From Gnetum montanum (Eukaryota > Streptophyta > Gnetopsida > Gnetales > Gnetaceae): 64,000 bases of DNA. The DNA lies in assembly GCA_015680685.1 (NCBI GenBank), contig MNCI01017890.1, forward strand, positions 201,416 to 265,415, in the 5' to 3' direction. Each line of letters starts with the position of its first letter. Positions within the stretch are counted from its first letter, which is position 1. The notes below the pieces were generated by a model. That model did not search any database. It worked only from the letters and a program-made list of their open reading frames with translations, and had not been told where the DNA came from. The translations under genes and the position numbers were made by a program. Below, piece by piece: positions 1-10,890 of this stretch.

Positions 1-1440
1 GTATCTACATGATGTGGTTTTAGTAAAAAGGTAGAAAAAATTAACAACTAATAATTCAAATCACATCCCCTAGAAAATCTCATGGGCTATAAGAACTAGT
101 TATGGGGCTAAAAAGACATGCTATCCATGCATGAAGAAACCCCTCTAACTCAAGCCCTACCTACCTTTTTCTCTTTTCTTCTTCTCTTAGAGTGATGATT
201 ATCTTTTGTGGATGTCATAGGCTCTTGATGGTAGAAGAGAAAGAATATGTCAATGTAAGATCACTATAATTGAAATGGACTTGCTCTAGACTTTGAATGA
301 ACCAATAATAGATCATCTTAATCACAAATTTTACTAAGGGTCTCATGTAACCATGATGCAACTCATTCATCTTTCATTCTCTATTTACCATTCATATGCT
401 CCATTTTATCTTAGATCATTACCTCATGTCATGGTGAATTAATAGTTTTGTATTCTAGATTGTATAATAGTAAGATGATTCCACACATGGATATGGAATT
501 TGACTTAAAATAACCACTCATCATCCTAGGTATCTTCGAGTTCCTTGTGATAAGGTTATGCAAGGACATTTTAGGCATAAGCTTGCTTTGGGGAGGATCC
601 ACTTGCATATATTTTGGTTTACTTTAAGTTTGATTCCTTAATCATGAGCCCCATGGCAATCTTGATCTTCTTGAAAGCTTGAAACATCCAATTTTTGCTC
701 TATTTTATCATTAGAAATATCTTTGAAAACCTCATCCCACATGATCAAATTGCTTCAATTTCTTAAACCATACCCTCAGTTATATATTCTCTATGATTTT
801 CTAGCTTTTTGGCTTGCATTTGATCTATTTTCAATCATAAACTTGTTCAAAATTCCTCAACATCCTCAAGTGAAAAATTAATGTGAATAACTGCATCTAT
901 GCATCCTTGATGTAGCAAGCTTAATTGAAACAGCCTAGTCAATGCATCCCCGTCAATGTGACACAAGAATCCTATAAATATGAATGGCACTTAGATCATT
1001 TTTCACCATTTCTCATACACACAAAGAGAAATTTCTAATATTTTCCAAAGCTCATAGCTTCCTAAGAGTCCAAACTTCTTGATTGCATACTTGATTTTAC
1101 TTGTTCTTTGATCCTTAAAGCTACTGGAGGTACGCTTTACATTGTGGGAGCATCAAAAACTAGGTTTTCATAAAAATTATTTTTGGAAATTTTTCCAACT
1201 CTCCATGAATGGGATATTAAAATAATAGTAAATTAATGCTCACAAGAGTTAATATCAATAATCAACCTTCATTAAAGCATGGATGATATAATAATAAAAT
1301 AATATCATAAGCCTACGATTACTAAATAAGGACTTAATGATAAAATACCAATGTCTAACTAATAAAACATAACCCAATCAAACAAATAAATGCATCCAAA
1401 GGAAACAAAGATTATCCCAAAGAAACTAATCATGGGTTAT
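1..1440. other. Flanking repeat DNA with LTR-like promoter
   Basis: I see no gene here. A TATAAATA box lies at 973-980 on the plus strand, followed by a CA-rich stretch (about 1012-1030) and then a relic reading frame from 1455. That order (TATA box, leader, gag-like frame) resembles the 5' end of an LTR retrotransposon, but I found no matching second LTR or primer site, so the assignment is weak. Confidence 0.25.
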
Positions 1441-1454
1441 GTTTGTGATTGCAA

Positions 1455-3960
1455 ATGGCACCAAAGAGAGGATCACAAGCAAGAGGATCATTATAGCTCA
1501 GAGAAAAGAAACCACATGATGGAAGGAATCAACAACAACAAAAGAAATAATAATGCCAAGTCCAAGTAGTTGAGGCTACCCATGCTATTGGGTCCCTACA
1601 TGAGAAGCTTAAGGTGGAATTTATCTCTTAGATTCCTACAATAGAAACAAGGCAATCTAGGCAAGACAAAGTTCCAAGACCAGGAACTAATTTAGAGGTC
1701 ACATTCACAAAAGCTTGCTTGGAGAAGGGTTGTACTAATAAATCTAGAGTTCCATCCTTTAAGAGCTAAATGTTAGACCATCATTGGATCTTTCATTAGA
1801 AGAGATTAAGAAACAACTTCAAGAATCTCCACTATGACCCATTCTCTCCAATAGTGGAGAATGATACATGGGATAAACTTACCTCTTCTAGAATAATTGA
1901 CAAGAAGATTCCACTATAAAAATAAAATAAATCACTATCTTTTACTTTGTTGAGGCAATTAAAAAAGCCCTTGGACTACCCAACACTATGAAAAATTTGG
2001 TAGAAATATCTACTCAAGAGAGCCCATAGGTAAAAAAAGAGTAGATTTAGTAGTGCTATGAAGTGGACCGTAAGGAGTATAGTACCCTCACCAAGGTGTA
2101 GTGAGAATACTTTAATATTGCAACTTATCATCTCAATCTCATGGTAAGAAAAGTAAGATCATAGTCTTCTCTGCCATGGCATGTGTAGCTCTAAGCAAGA
2201 AATTTCTAGTCAACTTGCTGCAACTCATCTTTCTTGAAATATAAGAATGTTTTAAGGAGAAGAAAAAGAGTAGGAAGATGCTTTCCTTTTCATGCTTGAT
2301 CAGAAAACTCTAGAAAATGGTAGGTATAACCTGTTACTCAAATGATGTGGTCTATACAACTCCTATCACATCTTGGCAAGAAATGATAAAGGATAAATCT
2401 CTTGCCAAGTTACAAGAAGAGAATAACCCATCACCACAACCACCTGTAGCATCACAAAAAACATTAAAAATGTTGGTAGCTATAGAATGACTAATGAAAC
2501 TTAGAGAGTAGTTGCTACAACAATAGTAAGTCTTCAGAGGTGATGGAGAATCTTCAGTATATCATCTAGCCATGAGCCATTTAAATAAGATCATAAGGAG
2601 CATCAACTAGCTTGATAGTGAGATGAAGCTATTGTTCTTATCACAATAAACCTAGTTACCAATTCACTTCAATCCTAGTGCCAAAGAAGTTACAATGTCC
2701 ATACTAGGACAAGTGTTCCTTGAAATTTCTAGGAATGCGACAATCTTCTTTGTAATGTTAGAAGAAGAAAAATGAGAAATGGTCCTAGTCATGCTACACA
2801 AGGACTAAGAAACAACAACAAAGGTGGTAGCACATCATGTTGGAGAAGCTCTAAGTGCTCCTACTATGTCTATTCTTGATGTTTCTACCATGATAGATGT
2901 ACAAGAATTAGTAGGAGTAAGGAGAAGAAGGATGTGTGCTTCCCAACATAAAGAAGTACTAGAATGATGGGTGGGAGTTGGACAATCAATTCTAAAGATA
3001 TTTAATCTCCTAGAAGACATATCAACAACCCAATCATAGCTATTGGAGACAAAGAGTAAGCTACTAATCATGAATGCATAACTCAAGGATATCACCACTA
3101 GCCATTGATGGTTGGCCACTAAGGTTGTAGAACTTAATGCTCGTTTGTCCAATCTTGGCATTCTCATGCCAAATCTCACTAGATATGAAGCTTTTTAATA
3201 GCTTCAGTAGAAATACCATGAGGTTGAAAATTCTAAGGAGATGATGATCTTTTCTATGTCACTATTAGAAGTAATGTGAATATCACTAACCATGACCTCT
3301 ATCAAGTTTTCAAAAGAAAACCTAGCACTAACCCATGATAACCATTGCCTACGAAATGTTGAGTAGCAAAAAGGTCAAATGTTGGCATACATTTTCCAAC
3401 AATAGGAATAGATTGCTCAGGTGAAATTTGACTTGAGGAGGTTGGTTACAAAAAGGAGATCAAGTTAGCCACAACAAAGCTGAACCTTTTGATAGATAAG
3501 GTTTAGGCCTTGTGTCAAAAGATTGCAATTGAGATCATCGCTTAGAAGAACAAATTCCTAAAATATGAATGAGTTAAAAACCACTATAGGGACTAGGTTA
3601 GAATGATTAAAGAGGTTAATAAAAAGGAGATCAAGTTAGCCACAACAAAGGTGAATGAAACCTTATAGCAACTCCAAGAAAGATGTGATGTGTGGTATCC
3701 CATATTTAATTGACTCAACACCTATAATCAAGCAATGATCTATTTGAAGAAGTTGCAGATCAATGAGATGATCAAATACATAAAGCTACCAACCTTCAAT
3801 ATGAAAACTTGGCAATACTAAAAGTGGGAAGGCCTAGAATAGAAATAGAAAATTAGGTGACCAGATCTTATCTTCTTTATAAGGTAAATTTCAAGCTCTA
3901 CAAAGAGATGAAATGAAAGTTGTAAGTGGCCAACACGAAGCTTGAAGTTCTCAAGAGAAA
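1455..3960 (+). pseudogene. Decayed plus-strand reading frame, gag-like or coiled-coil relic
   Basis: From an ATG at 1455 a plus-strand frame opens with MAPKRGSQARG and can be followed, with many stops and frame changes, to about 3.9 kb. Most interruptions are TAG or TGA where CAG, CGA or TGG would restore sense. That is the usual look of an old methylated transposon. The last part (about 3420-3900) is rich in Lys, Glu, Leu and Gln, suggesting a former coiled coil, and carries an exact 30-bp direct repeat. I do not recognise the family. It could be the gag of a Ty3-type element whose LTR lies in 1-1160, or a decayed host gene. Confidence 0.3.
3450..3650 (+). repeat. Exact 30-bp direct repeat, 171 bp apart
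   Basis: The 30 bases at 3450-3479 and 3621-3650 are identical. Both encode KEIKLATTK in the relic frame and both follow the word GAGGTT. The sequence around them is only loosely similar. The repeat may mark an old 171-bp tandem duplication inside a coiled-coil coding region. Confidence 0.75.
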
Positions 3961-4127
3961 ATTCATTAATCAATAATATATTACTAAGAACCTAACTAGG
4001 AGAATAAGTGACTATTAGTAGTTATAAAATCGTGTCCGTATATTCAACATTGAACATAAATAATTCATAGCTTAGTTTGTTAATATGAAGAAGATGTTTC
4101 CTACATTGCCTTTCCCATGAAATATTC

Positions 4128-4600
4128 CAACACCAAGGCAAAAGAAAAATAAAGAATCAAATTGCTAAACATATTTGTTCACTCCCATCCATCAACCTAC
4201 AAACAAGGAGGTTAGTATGCACTGTACTTAGTTTCAAACATAGGAAGCATTTTCATGAGTACTTAGTGAAACCAAATGTTAAACTACACAAACAAATAAA
4301 TTGTCAAACTATCATGTGTATGGATTTAATAATTAAGCCTTAAATACAAACTACTAGTATTAGAAACATGCCAGGACTATATTCTAATGTTATGAAGGTA
4401 TCAAACAAATCAACAAACCTAGGATCATCCTTTTATGTAGGATGAGACCTATAGCAAGAGCCACACTTCTACACCTTAGTTTGGGTTTAAAAACAAACAT
4501 ATATAGGGAGCCCATCTCCAATTAGCTACTCAACTTGGTGGTAGCTCCTAATAATCAATAAACATACAAGCATATAAACATGTAAAAATCACAAGTTGAT
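4128..4600 (-). repeat. C1 3' LTR, outer part, up to the E1 insertion
   Basis: This stretch aligns by eye with about 28784-29255 in the other C1 LTR. Shared words include AAGGAGG near 4206 and 28857, GAGCCCATCTCCAA-like text near 4508 and 29158, and an ACATACAA tract just before the E1 junction. Homology stops near 4128, so the outermost 0.65 kb of this LTR is missing or replaced. It ends in TTGAT, one copy of the E1 target duplication. Confidence 0.75.
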
Positions 4601-5344
4601 TGATGAGTGGTGAGGTACCCCTACACTCAACCATACAAATATGAGCATTTCACGCATGATCCGGTCGAACTTCAAGGACTAAGTGCTTACGCACCTTAAT
4701 GGCACACTCAGGGTTAATCAATCGTTATTTTCCCAAACTTACTTGTATTGTCACGGTTGTATGGTTAAGTAAGCTTGAGCTATATGATTTTTATAGCTTT
4801 TTGCCTTTTTATGTCTCCTACTAATAAAGGAAAGGGAGAGAGAACTAAATGACTAACTGACTTTAACTATTCATTAACTAGTTTCTAAATGTTCCTAACA
4901 CCAGTATCCATTCCCACTTACTGTACACATCTTGAACTAGTGCAATGCTGCTAGGATTACCAAACGCTAATCATTACTGGGTTACCAAGCGCTACACGCA
5001 TGCTCAAAGCAGTCGTACTGAGTGTATTTAACTAAGGGGGGTTAAGGTTGAGAAAGATATTAATTAACTAGAAAATCATTAAACAATCATTAATTACTAA
5101 TTAGCTTAATCTGTATGCTACAAGGTTTATCATAAAGTTCGTCTTTATTACCGTCCACAAAATTGTGCTCAAGTACAAATTGCTCGAATAAAGATCCATT
5201 CACTCTATGCTGGAATAACAAAATTGCAAGAATCTAGCTAAGGGTCTAAGTCTAACTCCCTTGAACAAAGGGAACCGCCTATTATTTATAGAAGATGAGG
5301 TAGGACGCGATATCACATGGCAGATACAATATCGCGGCTCATCA
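4601..5344 (-). repeat. E1 3' LTR (744 bp)
   Basis: It starts TGATGAG and ends CTCATCA. Compared with the right LTR it lacks about 36 bp near 5205 (the stretch after 'CACTCTATG') and has fewer GATATCGC-type words near its inner end, which explains why it is 60 bp shorter. Confidence 0.9.
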
Positions 5345-5357
5345 TACCCCCATGACT
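5345..5357 (-). promoter_or_regulatory. E1 polypurine tract
   Basis: Read on the minus strand, AGTCATGGGGGTA lies directly before the LTR tip TGATGAG. The same word precedes the 3' LTR of E3, and variants precede those of E2 and E4. This is the expected place for plus-strand priming in reverse transcription. Confidence 0.7.
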
Positions 5358-7262
5358 GAATGAAAACTTGTCCTCGAGTTCCTTACAAAATATTGGGAAG
5401 GTATAGGATTATTGACTTGAATTACAACTAATGGTGAATGGGGTGACATGCGAATGGATCAACATTACAATACATGGCATCATTAGTGTTCATGACCACA
5501 AGTGTGAACACTATACACAATTGACATCTAGCCTTATTTGGCAGCTGAGAGAGAAGAGAGAAAGAAAAGAAAGGAGAAGATGTGCTGTTGTTGATGCCAG
5601 GATTGCACCTTCCGTTGTTCATCCATGAGCGCACCATCAATCTTGTGCCTTGCACAACTATTCCAACACCAGTCCATCCTGAGTGTTTCCTCTAGGTCCA
5701 GTCCATTGCTATATGATTGTCATCTGCACACACAACACAGTCACATATGAGCAAGGATAAGTAAATCACAATATAGTTGATACCTTGCTTTATTGTAAGG
5801 TCCATTGGTTGAGTTGTGATATGGCCAATACGGATTCTAGAGATATAACACTGGTGACTACCCAAGGTGTAGGGGTTAGGAAAAATTGAAAAAATTGGAC
5901 CAGGGCCCCCATGACTAAGAGCGATCCTTCAGTAACGATAGAATGGAAAAAGATAAGGAATAAGAAAGATGGAGAAAAAGAAACAATGAGAACGTCGATA
6001 AAATGGATGTCAGAAGTGAAAATGAACAAAAAAATGTTGATTGCGGAAATGTTTAAGGGGAAGAAGTTAACTGATGCACCAAATAGGAATGTTAGTGGGC
6101 CCTACCCAAAGCAAGCTCATGCCCTTTATGCCTTGACAAAACCACATTCAAAGAGTCCGTAGGCTTTGGAAATGTCATTTGGGAGCAAGAGTTACAAAAT
6201 TAACCCCAAGAATTCACTAAAGAGAAAACAATGTATCAACCAAAATATATACCACTGATACAACTGGCAATGAGGTGGAGAATGGAGAAAGAATGATGGG
6301 AAGAAGAGAATGGAATGGAGTCCCAAGAACAAGGTGGTGTATAGCCCCTTTTGTATTTATGGTTAATGTGACTAAGTAGATCTCATTCCAAATCTAGCCT
6401 CAAACAATCCACATCCAATGACTTTGCATTAATACACTTGGCCAGTCCATCCACTTGAAGTAACAAGAATGCTTCCGCCAAAGAGTCACCACCATTCAGA
6501 GGAAACGAGAAAGGGAAAAGTAGGAAGCAAGAAAGGGCCTTAGTTAGAGGGAACAAGTTTTTTTAGTTTTATAACAAGTGCTTGTAGCCCAAATGATTAT
6601 TTTGTCTAAGGGGTGTGCTTTGAATTCTCACTATTTTTTTTTTGCGTGAGAACAACACCATGCAGAGACTTATTTTTATTGGCTCAGCTTCCCAATAATA
6701 GAGCAATGTTAGAATGGTAAAGAAACCTAAAGAAGAAAACATCTAAGCACCGAAGAGAATGGCTAGCATAAATGCATCAAATCCCGTTGAAGTCACACCC
6801 TTTTTAGTCCTTGAGTCCTTCTTTAGTTTGAGAAATGCCCAGTCAACAATTCATTAATAGTTTTATTATTAAGAAAGGGACTATACAGTTCCAAGCCAAG
6901 AGAGACCATAGAAATTCATGAATGCATGGATGACATGGACTCATTGCCTATTATATCAAAAGAACCATACCTTAATATCAACATTATAACTCAAAGGTAA
7001 AAACCAAATATTAGCAATCAATAGAATACAGTTCATACCACCATCAGGAGCACTTATTAGGTGACGAACCTAACAAAATAAAAAAAGACAAAAACAAGAA
7101 CAAAAATAACAAAATAAAAATAAACCAAACAAAAATAAAAACAAGCAAAACAAACAATCACACAAAAAAATGAAAAAGTATAAATGATGTTGCAAAATAA
7201 AAACAAGAAAAGTTAAAGAAATTTGTAAAAAAAAAACTTAAAAAGGAACTGAGGGCCTCAAT
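5358..7262 (-). other. E1 long 3' untranslated region
   Basis: No reading frame here is supported. The stretch between the pol tail and the 3' LTR is conserved in E2 (14833-16703), E3 (about 47890-49840) and E4. It holds an A-rich tract at about 7071-7245 (T-rich on the coding strand) that corresponds to the TTTTGTTTTACACA-like repeat in E3. Conservation without a frame suggests structural or packaging sequence, or simply shared ancestry. Confidence 0.6.
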
Positions 7263-7436
7263 TAGTTAATAGAGGTGGCCATCTCCCCCATGACTGTGTT
7301 GGAAGGGGTAGATCTGAAATAGTGAGCACGGTTGTCCCTTCTCAGAGGTATTATGTGCACTGACCATTCTAAATTCATGAAAAGGTTTGCTTTGTTGCAC
7401 ATTAACTAACAATCTCTTATTAAGGCTCTTGTCTAA
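7263..7436 (-). pseudogene. E1 integrase C-terminal tail
   Basis: The minus-strand peptide reads KRLLVNVQQSKPFHEFRMV followed by a Cys-Ser-Leu-Phe stretch and a His-Gly-Gly-Asp-Gly-His end. It matches the end of the E2 and E4 polyproteins. Only this tail remains; the catalytic core is gone. It is fused directly to protease-downstream sequence at about 7430-7440. Confidence 0.75.
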
Positions 7437-7439
7437 GTA

Positions 7440-8330
7440 TTTTAGGAATTTCCAACTTCCCATAGTTGATGTTTTCTAGGTTAAGGTTTGGAAGTTGGCG
7501 ATGACCTTGCTCTAATGCATCTATGCTTTCGATGTAGGTGCAAGTTATTCCCTCAGTTAGTTCCATGCACGTTAGTGAGTTGCTCTCTTGATTAGCTATC
7601 AACCACTGGATGTCTTCTTGTCATGTGGCTGCTACATACAGGCACTTTTTTAGGTTAAGGTCTTGTGCACATCGGTTGCATGAAGGCAATGCTAAACTTC
7701 GCACAACCCATGATTTCTGCACGCAATTGCACCCTGTATCAATATATGTGATGCATGGAACCTTCTTCTTCTCGATCTTTCCAAAAGTGTTCTCCTTAGA
7801 TATTTCCAAGAAAAGATTGTGGATTCCTAGGCGTGCATCTATAGTACTTAGTCATGCCCTTCCCATTATTATTGGGAAGTCCCCTTTATTGTTATTTACT
7901 TGTATCACTAGGAATCAGCTAAGTACGACCACCCAAACACAATGGTAATGATGTCTTCCACCAGTCCCAAGGGAATAGTGATGGACTAGTTGGCCAGCTC
8001 TAGGCGAATATTGCGCTTCCTTAATGGAGGTAGGTTCTAGGCTTTGTACATATCTTGTGATATTAAGTTGACTTTAGAACCTGAGTCCAGAAGAGCTTTG
8101 CATGGCTCATTCCCAGCAATTTGGAGATAGATTAGAGGGCTTCTAGGAACAGAGAATTTCCTGGGAAGGTGGCCAACCTTAATCTAGTTAGTAACGACAT
8201 GTGTTAACATAACTGTATGCGTTGAGCTCGATGTTTGGTTTGAAGGGAGCTCTGAAGCCTTATTTGATGGGGAGGCATTCAGAGGTTCAACTGCTTGTGG
8301 TTGTGAGGGCTTGGTTAGACTGTTGGTTCT
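7440..8330 (-). pseudogene. E1 aspartic protease region
   Basis: The minus strand encodes LLDSGSKVNLIS with the active-site DSGS at 8076-8087. A stretch like LGLVEDIITIVFGWSYLAD follows, then the PIIMGRAW-type flap/end motif common to Athila-like proteases. Stops (for example where PW would be read near 7855) interrupt the frame. The first motif is DSGS here but DLGSG in E2 and E3. The protease would cut the Gag-Pol precursor in the virus-like particle. Confidence 0.7.
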
Positions 8331-8459
8331 AAAGAAAGGTATTTTCTTCATACGGTTGTCAGAACCAACAGTAGGTTAAGGATTCACAGCCCTCAAGGCA
8401 TTGCATTGCTAGGATTAAGTAGGGAATTCCCCTTGCATTGCTGGAGTGGATGGCAATGG

Positions 8460-10746
8460 AGCTATTGGTGTGAGAGTTGCAGATGGATTTGAAGGATGGT
8501 ATGTTTATTGGTTATCTCCCCTAGGAGAAGAAGTTCTATAATACTCACGAGCTTGGTAGTGATGTTGTGGTGTAACATGACGAACAAAGTCATGTGGACA
8601 GATTGGATGCTACACGTAGTAGCTGTATGGGTCCAATTTCCGATAGGGGTATTGTTGCCTTGGTGGTGGCATCCCCCATGACTGTGGGTATTGCCACTGT
8701 TGATGTTGCTCAATGGTTGTGGTGGAGTTCCACTTGGATAATATGTTGAAGGTTGGTGAAACTACCTTGGGTTACCTTGGGGATAAGGTAACCGTCGAGG
8801 GTGCCTACCATTTATTAAGTTGTGGGTTGAGTGCATACACCCCAAACTCTTGTAGATGTGAGATCATTGGGCAACATCCCTTAGGATGGTTGTATTGGCA
8901 TATCTCGCATCCACCATCATTGTCCATGTCTGAATCCACAACCTCTTTTATGATGGCCATTTTTCCCTTACCCTTGTTACGTGCATTGTCCACTTTTTCT
9001 TTTTCTTTTTGTCACGATCACTACCTCGCTCCCTAGACTCCTCTACAAGTTTAAGAACAATTTCAAACCTACTATCTAGGGAGTCCCACATTTGGTCTAC
9101 CTTTGCTAATACTTCTATTGTTAAATTTTGTAGCAGCAAAGTTTTCCTATTCACCATATCTTCAAGTGGTGACTCTTCTTCCTCCTCAGAAAATCTCACT
9201 CCCCTTTTTCGGAGGGAAGGATCTCAGTTATATTCTTCTGTACTTTCTCTCTTTCGTAGCTCACCTTATTCTTTGGCTACTTGCTTTAGCAATCTATGAA
9301 TTGATGAGACCTAAGCTTTGATAATCTTCCTTGGGCATAGGTCCCAAGGGTTCTTCTTGTTTCATGCCTAAGTCCATTCACAAGATGGCGTAGTTGATCC
9401 CGCTGTGAATAACCATGGCCAGGGCAACGATGTAACAGTGCGTAATAGTAGCCCATGGTAGCATTCAAGGGTTCATGATTTCCTTGCTTCCATCGTCGGA
9501 TTTGCTTTTTCAGGTTAGACACTCAGGAGTACATTTGGTACTTATCATTAAACAGTTCTAACATTGTACCCCACCTCCAAATGGAGTCCGGTTCTAAGGA
9601 CCGATACCAGCTCTCAGCTTCTTTCACTAGTGTCCTTGGGAACAACTTCAATTTTTGCCATTCATTTTTTATGTTTTGCAAGGCACATGCATTGTGGAAT
9701 GCTTGTAAATGATTTTGAGGATCAGCGTTGTATCCTCCTTCAAATCGTGGGATGTTGTTCATGTCTAGCCTCTTGATCCTACTATCCTTTTGGTGCCTTG
9801 TTGGAACTCTTATAGCCTCTGTTATATCTAGCATGCTTCTAGTTGCGAGTAGGGGTTCTTCGTGATCGTCTCATTCATAGCATCTATGGTGTCTATGTAG
9901 TTCCCTACTCTCCCTTCTTCTATGCCTTGATTCCTTAGAGTGACCTCATCCTCGTTTTTGACTGTCTTGTCGATGTTTTTCACTCTATTTTCCTTTATCC
10001 TCACGATTGGTTTCCTTATGACTACATTCAGACATTGAAGAAGAGGATGAAGGTGATGATGAAGGTGAAGAAGAAGGAGAATCATCACCATGACAATGTT
10101 TTCTACCTTCTCTTCAGTGGTCTCAGCCTTGATCGTGATCATGATCAGAACATCCTCCCTTATCATGTGTTCGTGTTCCCTTGTTGAACACTTCACGTTC
10201 ATGGGTATCAGAACCAGGTTTGTGAACAGTGGAGTGGAGGTTCTGATACACCACCTCATGACCATCGTTAGGAGGAGGAACATCATTTTGTGGGGAACTT
10301 GTTGAAGCAAGTTGACCATCCTCAATTTTGCTCAAGATGTGCGGAGCGTTATAGAGCCATTTACCCTTCAAGGATGTATGGTATTTATTCTATTGCAAGT
10401 CCCTTTGACATTGCACTTCTGTGGGATCATAGTCACTTGTGTCATGATCACATGCAACATATTCCACGTATAAAAGTAACATGCCTATTCGTGTGAGAGC
10501 ACGAAGGAGCATGTTGGGGACTAATCAGTCTAGAGGCAACACTATGTTACCCTCCAAGTCTCTCCAACGCAGTTGTTCATCTTTGTGGAGAATAAAGGTG
10601 AAATCGATTACATACTCATCGGGATGAGTATAGACCACACGAAACTATTGAGGAACTTGTGGATTCTGGTTATGTGTATTATGCCACCAACTGCCTCTTG
10701 TGTTAATCCTAGGTGGTGAAGTGCTCTTATGCGAAGAAGAAGACAT
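8460..10746 (-). pseudogene. E1 gag
   Basis: Gag is the structural protein of the virus-like particle. The start is the ATG at 10746-10744, with MSSS-type residues as in E3. The core at about 9834-9290 carries NIPRFEGGYNADPQNHLQAF, AESWYRSLE and ELFNDKYQ, matching the plant retrotransposon gag domain. Downstream come an acidic stretch, a basic KGKGK stretch and an unusual Cys/His motif CEICQYNHPKGCC near 8865-8910. A TGA at 9525-9523 interrupts the core between KYQMYS and VSNL where E3 reads Arg and E4 reads Gln. Frame changes occur upstream in the SR-rich part (about 9840-10330). Confidence 0.8.
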
Positions 10747-10871
10747 CTTGTCTTGTTTGGTGTGCAACGTACCATTGTCTTGTCCTTCTTTGATTAACCC
10801 TAAGGGTTCATTCTAATGTTCCAATGATATGGATGATTTCCTATGTTCTACGTAGTGAAAAAACAACTAAG

Positions 10872-10889
10872 TCCCTGGCAACAGCACCA
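10872..10889 (-). promoter_or_regulatory. E1 primer binding site (tRNA-Asp type)
   Basis: On the minus strand this reads TGGTGCTGTTGCCAGGGA, one base inside the 5' LTR. It differs at three C-to-T or G-to-A sites from TGGCGCCGTTGCCGGGGA, the sequence I recall as the tRNA-Asp-complementary primer site of Athila/Tat elements. Confidence 0.8.
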
Positions 10890-10890
10890 A

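Noticed and set aside
9009-9321. Plus-strand frames opposite E1 gag, and similar ones opposite E2 gag at 21132-21522
   Set aside because: They are antisense shadows of gag. They recur only because the elements are related, and show no known motif.
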